From Bradyrhizobium sp. B097 (lineage in GTDB: Bacteria > Pseudomonadota > Alphaproteobacteria > Rhizobiales > Xanthobacteraceae): a stretch of 64,000 nt of DNA. The notes under the pieces were generated by a model, which was not told the DNA's origin, ran no database searches, and saw only the letters and a list, made by a program, of their open reading frames with translations. Shown here in pieces: positions 1 to 8,998 of this stretch; position 1 is the first letter of the stretch, and each line of letters starts with the position of its first letter. The stretch spans positions 682,001-746,000 of the forward strand of contig NZ_CP152412.1 in NCBI RefSeq assembly GCF_038957035.1. The letters run 5' to 3'. The translations under genes and the position numbers were made by a program.

Positions 1-709
1 CATCGTGTTCGGCGGTGCGATCGCAGCCGCAGCCGGCTATGTGATGATCCGCCCGCCACTCGACATGTGGCCGTCGATCGAGGAGCTCTCGGCCGACTAC
101 CGGACCGGGAAGGGCGAACAGCGCAAGGTGATGCTGGCGCCCGACATTTCGGTTGAATTGAACACCCAGACCAGCCTGGCGCTGCGGCCCGCGCCGAACG
201 AGACGCGGGTCGAGTTGATTTCGGGCGAGGCCTCGGTGGTCGCCCGCAGGTCGTCGTCGACGCCGCTGGTGATGCTGGCGCGCGACGGCCGCATCAGCGC
301 GCTGCAGGCCGATTTCAACGCGCGCTGCCTCGATGGCGTGGTTTCGGTGACGTGCCTCGACGGTATCGTCACCGTCGAGCAGGACGGCCGTTCCGTGCAG
401 CTTCGCAAGGCAGAACAGGTCACCTATTCGCGCGCGGGCCTGCAGGCATCGCTTCCGGTCGACGCCAAGCAGGTCGCGGCCTGGCAGACCGGATTGTTGA
501 TCTTCCGCGACCGGCCGCTGGCGAGCGTCGTCGACGAAGTGAACCGGTACCGCGCTGGAAAAATCATCATTACCAATGCGGAACTGAAACGCCGGCTCGT
601 CAACGGCACATTCCAGGTCGACAAGCTCGACAATTTCGTCGCCCAGGTCGAGCAACTGTTCGGCGCGCGGATCACATCGCTGCCTGGCGGTGTGGTGCTG
701 ATGAGCTGA
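1..709 (+). CDS. FecR-type anti-sigma/signal transduction protein, 5'-truncated by the window edge
   Basis: The frame is open to the left edge, so the true start lies outside. The visible part begins with a membrane-spanning stretch (FGGAIAAAAGYVMI), followed by a FecR-like beta domain (about residues 35-150, including KVMLAPDISVELNTQT and repeated LDGxV strands) and a C-terminal STN-like module (LLIFRDRPLASVVDEVNRY). FecR proteins sit in the inner membrane and pass a periplasmic signal to an ECF sigma factor. That sigma gene would be expected just upstream, out of view. It precedes the TpsB/ExbBD/TonB train on the same strand with an 86-bp gap and may regulate it. The family call is secure; the regulated target is inferred. 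Confidence 0.85.
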   Translation, partial: IVFGGAIAAAAGYVMIRPPLDMWPSIEELSADYRTGKGEQRKVMLAPDISVELNTQTSLALRPAPNETRVELISGEASVVARRSSSTPLVMLARDGRISALQADFNARCLDGVVSVTCLDGIVTVEQDGRSVQLRKAEQVTYSRAGLQASLPVDAKQVAAWQTGLLIFRDRPLASVVDEVNRYRAGKIIITNAELKRRLVNGTFQVDKLDNFVAQVEQLFGARITSLPGGVVLMS

Positions 710-795
710 CTAAAGTCGAACGAATCGGCGCCGCGCGCTCGATTTCCTAACAAACCAAAAATTTCTTTTGCGCCGCCGCAGATTCTTTTGCGGGT

Positions 796-2646
796 TTGCG
801 TTCGCCCAGTCGTCTTCAGAGTAAGGCGTCGTCATCGCGGCCTTCCTGTCGCGATGGCGCGCGTCTGCGCGAAGTAAGTGGGACGTCTGTGCGTAGTCGA
901 AGAGATCATCGGGCTATTGGGCATCGTCAGCGATGCCGGATCGGGTTGCGTGTGTCGGCTGCGGCACTCACCGTGGTTGGCTCTGTAGCAGCTATCGTTC
1001 CGGCGCGAGCGGCGAAGGAAGCAGCGAAAGATGCGGCTGCGGCTACGGCCGCAGCGCCGGCGGACAAGCAGCCGGCGCAGGCGAATGCACCGGCGCAAAA
1101 GCCGTCGGCGCCGCTGCAGCGCTTCGACATCGGCGACTTCGCCGTACAGGGTGCCGATAGATTGCCGCAGGTCGAGATCGAGGAGGCGATTTATCCGTTC
1201 CTCGGTCCGGGCAAGACCTCTGATGACGTCGAGAAGGCGCGGGCCGCGCTGGAGAAGGCGTATCACGACAAGGGCTTCCAGACCGTCAGCGTCGCGGTCC
1301 CGCAGCAGAACGTGACGGGCGGTGTGGTCACCCTCAAGGTGACTGAGCTGAAGGTCGGGCGGCTGCGGGTGAAGAATTCGCGTTATTTCGATCTCGACCG
1401 GATCAAGGACAGCGCGCCTTCGCTGAAGGAGGGCACCGTTCCCAATTTCGGTGACGTCACCAAGGACATCGTGTCGCTCAACCAGTGGCCGGATCGCCGT
1501 GTGACACCGGCGCTGCGTGCCGGCGTCGCGCCGGGCACCGTCGACGTCGATCTCAATGTCGAGGACAAGGCGCCGTTCCACGCCAGCCTCGAAGCCAACA
1601 ACCGGCAATCGCCGTCCACCACGGCGAGCCGCGTCTCCGCCACCGTGCATTACGACAATCTGTGGCAGCTCGGCCATTCCCTGAGTTTCACCTATCAGGT
1701 CGCGCCGGAACGCCCGAGCGATGCCGAGGTGTTCTCCGGCTCGTATATGGCGCGGATACCGAACGCCGATTGGCTTAATTTGCTGTTCTACAGCGTCAAG
1801 TCGAACAGCAATGTCGCGACGATCGGCGGCACCAATGTGGTCGGCCCCGGCACGATCATCGGCGAGCGCGCCGTGATCACGCTGCCGACGCGCGAGGGCC
1901 TGTTCCACACGCTGTCGGTCGGCATGGACTACAAGCATTTCGACCAGACCGTGAAGCTCGGCACCGACGGGTTCTCGTCACCTGTCACTTATTATCCCGT
2001 CGTCGCGACGTATGGGGCGACGTTCCAGGAAGAGAAGTTCACGACGCAGTTCAACGCCGGCGTCACCTACAACATCCGGACGCTGAGCAGCCCGTGGGAC
2101 GAGTTCGACGCGAAGCGCTTCAAGGCTTCGCCGAGCTTCACCCACCTCAACCTCGACGTCTCGCATACCCAGGAGCTGCCGGAAGGCTTCCAGCTCTACG
2201 GCAAGGTGCAGGGCCAGATCGCCGACGGCCCGCTGGTCTCGAGCGAGCAGTTCAGCCTCGGCGGTCTCGATACCGTTCGCGGCTATCTCGAGTCCGAGGT
2301 GCTCGGCGACAACGGCGCGGTCGCCAATTTCGAGCTGCGCACGCCCAATGTCGGCAGCATGCTGCAGGGCGAGCTCAAGAGCGAAACCGGTGACGGCAAG
2401 CCGCGCTTCATCACCTTCAACGATTGGCGCTTCTTCACGTTCTTCGATGCCGGCTACGCGTCGATCCAGCAGCCGCTGCCTGATCAGCAATCGTCATTCG
2501 TCGCATGGAGCTACGGCATCGGCACGCGGTTCAAGAGCTTCGATTATTTCAACGGCATGGTCGCGTTCTCCGTGCCGGGGGTTACTCAGCAATACACGCA
2601 CGCAAACAGTCCGCGCGTGAACTTCCGAATCTGGGGTGAATTCTGA
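796..2646 (+). CDS. ShlB/FhaC/HecB-family outer-membrane transporter (TpsB of two-partner secretion)
   Basis: Counting from a TTG at 796, a signal-peptide-like stretch ends near residue 72 (VVGSVAAIVPARA). A POTRA domain follows at about 108-185 (QRFDIGDFAVQG onward), then a long beta-barrel region ending in aromatic-rich strands. The loop-6 signature VRGY is visible near residue 494 (GGLDTVRGYLESE), typical of TpsB/Omp85 barrels. TpsB proteins export a large TpsA exoprotein. No TpsA is in the window. The start is uncertain: there is no clear ribosome site at 796, and TTG 946 or GTG 952 would give a shorter, ordinary signal peptide. The stop overlaps the next ATG by one base, so translation is probably coupled. 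Confidence 0.85.
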   Translation: MRSPSRLQSKASSSRPSCRDGARLREVSGTSVRSRRDHRAIGHRQRCRIGLRVSAAALTVVGSVAAIVPARAAKEAAKDAAAATAAAPADKQPAQANAPAQKPSAPLQRFDIGDFAVQGADRLPQVEIEEAIYPFLGPGKTSDDVEKARAALEKAYHDKGFQTVSVAVPQQNVTGGVVTLKVTELKVGRLRVKNSRYFDLDRIKDSAPSLKEGTVPNFGDVTKDIVSLNQWPDRRVTPALRAGVAPGTVDVDLNVEDKAPFHASLEANNRQSPSTTASRVSATVHYDNLWQLGHSLSFTYQVAPERPSDAEVFSGSYMARIPNADWLNLLFYSVKSNSNVATIGGTNVVGPGTIIGERAVITLPTREGLFHTLSVGMDYKHFDQTVKLGTDGFSSPVTYYPVVATYGATFQEEKFTTQFNAGVTYNIRTLSSPWDEFDAKRFKASPSFTHLNLDVSHTQELPEGFQLYGKVQGQIADGPLVSSEQFSLGGLDTVRGYLESEVLGDNGAVANFELRTPNVGSMLQGELKSETGDGKPRFITFNDWRFFTFFDAGYASIQQPLPDQQSSFVAWSYGIGTRFKSFDYFNGMVAFSVPGVTQQYTHANSPRVNFRIWGEF

Positions 2647-4685
2647 TGGGGATGGCTCTTACTCTCGAGCGACGCACGCGCCGGCCGGCGCTGCGTCGAG
2701 GCATTGCGAACGTCGCGACGGCGTTGTTGTTCGGGCTCGTCGCCCTGGTGGCGTCGCTCGCGCCGGCCAATGCGTGGTGGAACGACGAATGGTCGCTGCG
2801 CAAGAAGATCACGGTCGACGTCAGCGCGTCGGGCGCCAACGTCACCGATCCGATCGGCGGGGTGCCGGTGCTGGTGCGGTTGCATGTCGGCAACTTCCGC
2901 TTCAGCTCGGCGAAGGACGACGGCAGCGATCTGCGGTTCGTCGCCGGTGACGACAAGACGCCGCTGAAGCATCACATCGAGAAGTTCGATTCGCTGCTTG
3001 GCGAAGGCCTGGTCTGGGTCGCAGTGCCGAACATTGCGCCCGGCGCGCGGACCGATATCTGGCTCTATTACGGCAACAAGAAAGCGCTCGCGACCAGCGA
3101 TCCCAAGGGCACCTACGATCCGGATACCCTGACGGTCTATCACTTCAACGAGCGCGGCACGCCGGCGATCGATTCCTCGGTGTGGGCCAACAACGCCCAA
3201 AGCGTCGGCCAGCCGGCGGACGGTTCTCTGATCGGGACCGGCTTGCGGCTCGACGGCCGCGCGCCGGTAACCGTGCCGGCCTCGCCGTCGCTCGCGGCGC
3301 CGGATGGTGCTGCGCTGACCTGGTCGGCCTGGATCAAGCCGGCCGCCTTGCAGCCCAACGCCGCGCTGTTCAGCCGGCGTGACGGCGCCAACGCACTGGT
3401 CGTCGGTGTCGACAATGGCAGCCCGTTTGTCGAAGTCACCAATGCGGGCTCCGTGCAGCGCTCGAGCGCCGGAGCACCGGTGGCGGCCGGCAGCTGGCAT
3501 CATGTCGCCGTCGTTGCCGGAAACGGTCAGGTCACGCTCTATCTCGACGGCGTATCCTACGCCGCGCTCAGCGCGAGTCTGCCCGCCCTCAATACCGTTG
3601 GCCTGATCGGAGGAGACTCGTCGACCTCCAGTGCGTCTCCGATCGCGCCTGCGACGGCCCCGTCCGCAGCAACACCGTCAGTGCCCCCTGATGCGCCGGC
3701 CGCGGACGGTGGCGCCGCGCCCGCGGCGACGCCGGATACGGCGGCAACGCCGGCACCGGCGCCTGTAGCCGCCGCGATGGCCGGCTTCGTCGGCGACATC
3801 GACGAGCTGCAGATCAGCAAGGTCGCGCGGCCCGCCGGACTCATCAAGGTGATGGCGATCGGACAGGGCCCCGACCAGGCCAAGCTGATGGCATTCAGCG
3901 TCGACGAGGAGACTGCAAGCTGGCTGTCCGGCTACTTCGCGGTGATCCTGAAGTCGGTGACGCTCGACGGCTGGGTGGTGATCGGCATTCTCCTGATCAT
4001 GGCCGCGGTCAGCTGGGTGGTGATGTTCGACAGAGCCTCGTATCTCAGCAAGCAGGCCAAGGCGAATGCCCAGTTCATGAAGGGGTTCCGCGAGATCGCG
4101 GCCGATCTCACCATGCTGGATCGCGGTGACGCCGACGATATCTCGACGCTGGGCGGACGCCTCACCGAGGCCGACGCCAAGATGATGCGTTCGTCCTCGC
4201 TCTACCGCATCTACCACATCGGCGCCGCGGAAATCCGCCACCGCTTCAGCAACTCGCAGCGCGCGCCGGTGCTGTCGGCGGTCTCGATCGCGGCGATCCG
4301 CGCGGCGCTCGATAGCGGCGTCGTCAAGGAGATGCAGCGCCTCAACCGACTGATGGTGGTGCTGACCATCGCGATATCAGGCGGACCGTTCCTCGGCCTG
4401 CTCGGCACCGTGGTCGGCGTCATGATCACCTTCGCGGCGATCGCGGCGAGCGGCGATGTCAACGTCAACGCGATCGCGCCCGGCATCGCTGCGGCGCTGG
4501 TCGCAACCGTCGCCGGTCTCGGCGTCGCGATCCCGGCGCTGTTCGGTTACAACTACCTGATCTCCCGGATCAAGGACCTGACCAACGATATTCAGGTCTT
4601 CGTCGACGAGTTCGTGACCAAGATGGCGGAATTCTATTCCGCCGACCGGCCGGACCCGATCGAACACCGCATCGCTGCGGAGTAA
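2646..4685 (+). CDS. DUF2341-LamG-MotA/TolQ/ExbB fusion protein
   Basis: This 679-residue protein joins a secreted-type N-terminus to a proton-channel C-terminus. There is a signal peptide at about 15-43, then a DUF2341 domain starting at WWNDEWSLRKKI (about 44-150). A LamG/concanavalin-like sandwich covers about 165-395 (LTWSAWIKP, GSWHHVAVV, LYLDGV, GDIDELQISKVA). A Pro/Ala-rich stretch of about 50 residues is inserted before its last strands. ExbB/TolQ follows: a membrane helix near 430-455 and a two-helix block near 560-640 (GGPFLGLLGTVVGVMITF). ExbB is the stator of ExbBD-TonB energy transduction. The extra domains would lie in the periplasm and may bind glycan; that ligand is a guess. 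The partners ExbD and TonB follow directly. Confidence 0.85.
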   Translation: MGMALTLERRTRRPALRRGIANVATALLFGLVALVASLAPANAWWNDEWSLRKKITVDVSASGANVTDPIGGVPVLVRLHVGNFRFSSAKDDGSDLRFVAGDDKTPLKHHIEKFDSLLGEGLVWVAVPNIAPGARTDIWLYYGNKKALATSDPKGTYDPDTLTVYHFNERGTPAIDSSVWANNAQSVGQPADGSLIGTGLRLDGRAPVTVPASPSLAAPDGAALTWSAWIKPAALQPNAALFSRRDGANALVVGVDNGSPFVEVTNAGSVQRSSAGAPVAAGSWHHVAVVAGNGQVTLYLDGVSYAALSASLPALNTVGLIGGDSSTSSASPIAPATAPSAATPSVPPDAPAADGGAAPAATPDTAATPAPAPVAAAMAGFVGDIDELQISKVARPAGLIKVMAIGQGPDQAKLMAFSVDEETASWLSGYFAVILKSVTLDGWVVIGILLIMAAVSWVVMFDRASYLSKQAKANAQFMKGFREIAADLTMLDRGDADDISTLGGRLTEADAKMMRSSSLYRIYHIGAAEIRHRFSNSQRAPVLSAVSIAAIRAALDSGVVKEMQRLNRLMVVLTIAISGGPFLGLLGTVVGVMITFAAIAASGDVNVNAIAPGIAAALVATVAGLGVAIPALFGYNYLISRIKDLTNDIQVFVDEFVTKMAEFYSADRPDPIEHRIAAE

Positions 4686-4690
4686 CGGCC

Positions 4691-5095
4691 ATGCAGATCC
4701 AGGCCGACTCCAAGCCCTATGACGACATCAACATCACGCCGATGCTCGACCTCGCCTACGTGCTGCTGGTGATCTTCATCATCATGACGACGGCGACCGT
4801 GCAGGGCCAGAAGGTCAATCTGCCGAAGGCCTCGGCGGCGCCGGGCCTTGCGACCCAGACTACCAAGGCGATCACGGTCGCCAATGACGGCAAGATCTTC
4901 CTCGACACTGTACCGGTGACCTTGGCCGAGCTCGAGCAGCGGCTGATCCAGCAGAAGGCGCTGACGCCGGAATTTCCGGTGGTGCTGCGCGGCGATGCGC
5001 AGGCGCAGTACCAGAGCGTGATGGATGTGTTCGATCTGCTCAGCCGTATCGGCCTGAGCCAGGTCGGGCTCGCCACCAAGCCGCTCGTGAAGTGA
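4691..5095 (+). CDS. exbD: ExbD/TolR biopolymer transport protein
   Basis: At 134 residues this is the normal ExbD size. A short cytoplasmic N-terminus (DDINITPMLDLAY) is followed by one membrane helix, LLVIFIIMTTATV. The helix-entry aspartate, D20 in MLDLAY, is the family's proton-carrying residue. The rest is a periplasmic domain ending in a QYQSVMDVFDLLSRIGLSQVGLAT segment, typical of ExbD. It starts 5 bases after the ExbB fusion stop, and its stop overlaps the next gene's GTG. It should assemble with the upstream ExbB part and drive the TonB-like protein encoded at 5646. Confidence 0.93.
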   Translation: MQIQADSKPYDDINITPMLDLAYVLLVIFIIMTTATVQGQKVNLPKASAAPGLATQTTKAITVANDGKIFLDTVPVTLAELEQRLIQQKALTPEFPVVLRGDAQAQYQSVMDVFDLLSRIGLSQVGLATKPLVK

Positions 5096-5649
5096 GCCAG
5101 TCGGGAAGCGACGCCATGATCACGCAGCCATCACCCTTCCCGCTGACCGAGCGCAGGACGCTGCGGTCGTGGCTGAGCGGCATGATGCGATCATTCGATC
5201 ACGGCTGCGGCGCAGCGGACGTCACGCGCGCCGAGCCCGTTTCGCAGGTGTCGATCCGCGCCGGTATTGGCGCGGAACTCGGTGTGGTCCCGGTCGCCGC
5301 GGACGTGCGCGAAGAGCCGCGCGGCGAGGTGGTGGCATTTCCCGTTCATGGCGAGGCCCTGCTGGTCAAGCTCGCGGATGTGCTGCGCCGGTACGTCGCG
5401 GGCCGCGAGCCCGCCGACAACCCGCTGCGGCTGACAATCTCGCGATGCCCGTGGGCCCGCCTGTCGATCGACGCGATGGCCTATGTCGACTATTTGAGCG
5501 AGGTTGAGACCTTCCACGCAGCGATCGAAGCAGGCCCCGACACCAAGGTCATCCTGAAGACCACGGACTTCGACGCGCTTGCCAGCTTCGTCATGCAATA
5601 CGTCAATGACAGGCTGCTCGACCGCGCCTCGGTGGAGGCCGCGCCATGA
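5092..5649 (+). CDS. Conserved-context hypothetical protein between exbD and the TonB gene
   Basis: No family was recognised. The GTG start at 5092 overlaps the exbD stop by four bases; an in-frame ATG at 5116 is an alternative. The 185-residue product has no signal peptide or membrane helix, so it is probably cytoplasmic. The first 70 residues look disordered. The compact second half (about 80-175) alternates strands and helices: LTISRCPWARLSIDAMAYVDY, then KVILKTTDFDALASFVMQYVNDRL. Its stop overlaps the start of the TonB-like gene. Tight coupling on both sides suggests it works with ExbBD/TonB, perhaps as a cytoplasmic regulator, but that is inference from position only. Confidence 0.7.
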   Translation: MSQSGSDAMITQPSPFPLTERRTLRSWLSGMMRSFDHGCGAADVTRAEPVSQVSIRAGIGAELGVVPVAADVREEPRGEVVAFPVHGEALLVKLADVLRRYVAGREPADNPLRLTISRCPWARLSIDAMAYVDYLSEVETFHAAIEAGPDTKVILKTTDFDALASFVMQYVNDRLLDRASVEAAP

Positions 5650-6455
5650 ACGCGCCGATGCGGGACCAGAACGCGCGCGCCGCGCCGTCAGCCGACGATC
5701 ACGATGTCGCCGTCGCGCCCGCAACAGCCGCGGCGCCGCCGACCGCTGCCCGCAACACGGCCGCCCGGAAGGGCGAGCGCAGCGCGCTGCTGCGCTACGG
5801 CGCGGTGGTGGCGGTGGTCGCGCTGTTCCTTGGCGGTATCGTCTACTTCTTTCTCGGTCACGACGATCTGCCGCCGCCGCGTCAGGTGCGCGATCTCACC
5901 ATCGTCAATGTGACGCTGCCACCGCCACCTCCGCCTCCGCCGCCACAGCCGCAGCCCGAGCAGAAGATGATCGAGCAGCCCAAGATGGCGGAGCCCGAGT
6001 TCAAGGAAGAGAAGCCGGTCGACAAGCCGAAGGACGAGCCGGCCAAGGACGCCAAGAACGACGAGCCGCCCGGTCCGCTGTCGCTCGATGCCAAGCCGAC
6101 GGGACCCGGCGATCTGTTCAATCTCGGCGGCAAGCCCGGCGGCAACCCGTATGGCGGAGGCGGCGGCGGTGGCAGCCGCTGGGGTTGGTACACCACGATC
6201 ATCACCTCGCAGGTCGAGGCGGCGATCCGCGCCAATCCGAAGACCCGCAACATGGCGACGCAAATCCAGGTGCGGCTGTGGGTGGATGGCTCCGGCCACG
6301 TCACCCGCGTCGTCCTGACGCCGTCCTCCGGCAATCCGGAGATCGATGCGGCGCTTCGCAACGAGGTGATCGGCAGCCTGACGCTGCGCGAGCCGCCGCC
6401 CAAGGACATGCCGATGCCGGTGGTCACGCGCGTCACCGCGCGACGGCCGAGCTGA
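5646..6455 (+). CDS. TonB-family energy transducer
   Basis: The 269-residue protein has classical TonB order. A cytoplasmic tail of about 48 residues is followed by a single membrane helix (VVAVVALFLGGIVYFFL). Next comes a Pro-rich spacer with a run of nine prolines and Lys/Glu/Pro repeats (about 95-150), then a Gly-rich hinge and a TonB C-terminal domain (about 180-265). The C-terminal domain includes VRLWVDGSGHVTRVVL and EIDAALRNEVIGSLTLREPPP. It would span the periplasm and contact an outer-membrane client. No TonB-dependent receptor is present in this window, so the client could be the TpsB barrel or the porin next door. The ATG overlaps the preceding stop. Confidence 0.88.
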   Translation: MNAPMRDQNARAAPSADDHDVAVAPATAAAPPTAARNTAARKGERSALLRYGAVVAVVALFLGGIVYFFLGHDDLPPPRQVRDLTIVNVTLPPPPPPPPPQPQPEQKMIEQPKMAEPEFKEEKPVDKPKDEPAKDAKNDEPPGPLSLDAKPTGPGDLFNLGGKPGGNPYGGGGGGGSRWGWYTTIITSQVEAAIRANPKTRNMATQIQVRLWVDGSGHVTRVVLTPSSGNPEIDAALRNEVIGSLTLREPPPKDMPMPVVTRVTARRPS

Positions 6456-6533
6456 CGAGACCGACTGACGAACGACCAACATTCGAACGACCAACCTACG
6501 AACTTCAATGTGCGAGTGAGAACTGGGGGACTG

Positions 6534-8402
6534 ATGTTTAAGAAACGAGCTCACGCAGAATGGCGCGCGTTGCCGCTTGCGGTGTCGCTGAGCGCGCTCG
6601 CCTGCGCAACGCCGGCCGTGGGCCAGACCGCGGACCAGGCCGCCGAGCAGGGTCCCGCCGCCGCGGCGAAGCGGACCGATGCCAAGAAGCCGAAGGTGTC
6701 GAGCACCAAGCCGACATCGTCGAATGCCACCGTCAACCTCGTCAATCTCTTGGTGCAGCAGGGTGTCCTCAAGGAGGAGCAGGCCCAGGCGCTGATCAAG
6801 CAGGCCGAGGACGAGGCCTATGTCTCCCGCCAGGCCGCCAAGGACGCCACCACCAAGGCCGACGACGCTACCAAGGCCGCAACCGCCGCCGCGGCGGCGG
6901 CGCAGCCGCCGGGCACCAGGCACGTCACCTACGTTCCCGAAGTCGTCAAAAGACAGTTACGGGAAGAGATTAAGCAGGAGGTGATGGCCAAGGCGCAGAA
7001 AGAAAACTGGGCGTCGCCCGGAACCTACCCGGAATGGGCGCAACGCATCCGCTTCTACGGCGATGCGCGCGTGCGCTATCAGGGCAACTATTTCCCGACC
7101 GGCAACGACCAGGCCGGCGCCATCAATTTCAACGCCATCAACACCGGTTCGCCCTACGACCTTTCGTCCATCTCGAACCCTTATTCCGCGCCGACTTATG
7201 ATGCCCTGCAGGACCGCAACCAGTTCCGGTTTCGCGGCCGCCTCGGCATGGAAGCGGACCTGCTATACGGGTTCACGGCCGGCCTGCGCATTGCGTCTGG
7301 CGAAAATAACTCGCCGGTGTCGACTAATCAGACGCTTGGTAGCAGCGGGGGCAACTTCTCGAAGTATGGCGTCTGGCTGGATCGCGGCTACATCAACTGG
7401 CAGACCTGGGGCGACGATCTGAGGATCTCCGCGGGCCGTTTCGACAATCCGTTCTGGTCGCCGACCGATCTGGTCTGGTACCGCGAACTTGGATTCGACG
7501 GTTTTGCCGTTCAGGCCAAGCACGAGGTGTGGGAGGGCTTCACGCCATTCGCGGTGGCCGGCGCATTCCCGATCTATAACACCGATTTCAACGCCGGAAT
7601 CAATCTGACGACTCCGCCAACCAAGTTCGCGAGCCACGACAAGTGGCTGTTCGGAGGCCAGGTCGGTTTCAATGCGCGATTCAATCAGGACTATGCATTC
7701 CGGTTCGGCGTCGCCTACTACGACTTCGACAATGTGCAGGGCCAGCTTTCCAGTCCCTGCATCGTCGAGGTTGCAGCCGACGTTTGCGATACCGACCTGA
7801 CCCGGCCGTCCTTTGCGCAGAAGGGAAACAGCTATTTCGCGCTGCGTAACATCATCCCCGATCCCCCTGGCACCGGCAACAATGGCGGCACCAGCTTCCA
7901 GTACCAGTATTTCGGACTGGTCAGCCAGTATCGCCCGGTGGTCGTCAGCGGACAGCTCGATCTCGGACAGTTCCATCCGACGCACATCGTGCTCGACGGC
8001 GAATACGTCAACAACACCGCGTTCAGCCGTTCCCTCATGAACGCTGCGGCGGTGAACAATCGCGGGCCGAGCCCGGATGGCGGCAACACGCCCGGCGCGT
8101 TCAACGGTGGCAATCAGGGTTGGCTCGGCCGCGTCACCGTCGGCGACAGGGAGATCAAGCATCTCTGGGATTGGAACGTCCACGCCGGCTACAAATACCT
8201 CGAATCCGACGCCACCATCGATGCCTTCGCCGACTCCGACTTCGGTCTCGGCGGCACCAACCTCAAGGGCTATTTCGTCGGCGGCAATATCGGTCTCGGC
8301 GAGAATGTCTGGGCGACCTTGCGCTGGATGAGCGCCAACAGCATCGCCGGCAACCCCTATGCCGTCGACGTCCTGCAAGTCGACCTCAACGCGAAGTTCT
8401 GA
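6534..8402 (+). CDS. Putative outer-membrane porin with N-terminal coiled region
   Basis: The chosen ATG at 6534 lies just after a purine-rich site (ctggggga); an in-frame GTG at 6510 gives an eight-residue extension. A signal peptide ends near residue 33 (ACATPAVGQTA). A helical stretch follows (NLLVQQGVLKEEQAQALIKQ and an Ala/Lys-rich coil), as in porins that carry a periplasmic anchoring segment. From about residue 170 the sequence is amphipathic beta-barrel (FYGDARVRYQGNYF) and ends in a terminal Phe (LNAKF), the usual barrel signal. It fits the family annotated simply as 'putative porin'. A 78-bp gap separates it from the TonB gene. The substrate is unknown. Confidence 0.8.
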   Translation: MFKKRAHAEWRALPLAVSLSALACATPAVGQTADQAAEQGPAAAAKRTDAKKPKVSSTKPTSSNATVNLVNLLVQQGVLKEEQAQALIKQAEDEAYVSRQAAKDATTKADDATKAATAAAAAAQPPGTRHVTYVPEVVKRQLREEIKQEVMAKAQKENWASPGTYPEWAQRIRFYGDARVRYQGNYFPTGNDQAGAINFNAINTGSPYDLSSISNPYSAPTYDALQDRNQFRFRGRLGMEADLLYGFTAGLRIASGENNSPVSTNQTLGSSGGNFSKYGVWLDRGYINWQTWGDDLRISAGRFDNPFWSPTDLVWYRELGFDGFAVQAKHEVWEGFTPFAVAGAFPIYNTDFNAGINLTTPPTKFASHDKWLFGGQVGFNARFNQDYAFRFGVAYYDFDNVQGQLSSPCIVEVAADVCDTDLTRPSFAQKGNSYFALRNIIPDPPGTGNNGGTSFQYQYFGLVSQYRPVVVSGQLDLGQFHPTHIVLDGEYVNNTAFSRSLMNAAAVNNRGPSPDGGNTPGAFNGGNQGWLGRVTVGDREIKHLWDWNVHAGYKYLESDATIDAFADSDFGLGGTNLKGYFVGGNIGLGENVWATLRWMSANSIAGNPYAVDVLQVDLNAKF

Positions 8403-8404
8403 CC

Positions 8405-8998
8405 ATGCGCATCGCACTCTTCGTCCTGATGATGGTGATCGGAGCATTGAGCTCCGGCACCGCATTCGCCCAGTCCGAGACCGATCGCCTGCGCGACGCC
8501 CTGCGCAGCGCGACGGCGCAGACCCGTGCGCTGGAAGACCAGCGCACGGCGTTGCAGGCCAAGGTCGCCGACGCCGATCGCGAGAAGGCGGTGGCCAAGA
8601 AGGAGGTCGACGACCTCAAGGCGCAGCTGAAGAAAGCCGACAAGGAGCATCGCGACGCCGTCGACGAGTTCAATCAACGGCTCGCCGAACGCGATGAGAC
8701 GCTGGAGAAGTGGAAGTCGGCTTACGAAGAAGCTGCCACTGTTGCCCGCACCAAGGACGCCGAGCGCGCCAAGTTCGAAGGTGAGGCCTCCGCCTACAAG
8801 GCCAGCACCAAGAGCTGCATTGCCAAGAACACCCAGCTGATCAAGGCCGGCAAGGAGATGGTGCAGCGCTACAAGGACCTGACCATCGGCGAGATCGTGG
8901 TTTCGCGCGAGCCGATGATTCAGCAGCGCCGGGTCGAAATCCAGAATCAGCTGCAGGAAAGCCAGGACAAATTCCTCGATCAGAAGGTGAATCCATGA
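8405..8998 (+). CDS. Periplasmic coiled-coil protein, function unknown
   Basis: The ATG at 8405 begins two bases after the porin stop. The 197-residue product opens with a clear signal peptide (MRIALFVLMMVIGALSSGTAFA). It then forms a long charged coiled coil (about 25-150: SETDRLRDALRSATAQTRAL, EKAVAKKEVDDLKAQLKKAD). Only a short C-terminal section (IAKNTQLIKAGKEMVQRYKD) looks globular. The single cysteine lies near residue 139. Length and composition recall Skp-like or AcrA-hairpin-like periplasmic helpers, but no family motif is seen. It sits between a porin and a parvulin-type PPIase with coupled stop/start (ATGA), which suggests a role in outer-membrane or exoprotein assembly. Confidence 0.72.
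   Translation: MRIALFVLMMVIGALSSGTAFAQSETDRLRDALRSATAQTRALEDQRTALQAKVADADREKAVAKKEVDDLKAQLKKADKEHRDAVDEFNQRLAERDETLEKWKSAYEEAATVARTKDAERAKFEGEASAYKASTKSCIAKNTQLIKAGKEMVQRYKDLTIGEIVVSREPMIQQRRVEIQNQLQESQDKFLDQKVNP

Noticed and set aside
8120..8404. Upstream extension of the periplasmic coiled-coil gene
   Set aside because: The extension runs through the porin gene in another frame and is Arg-rich; ATG 8405 gives a clean signal peptide.
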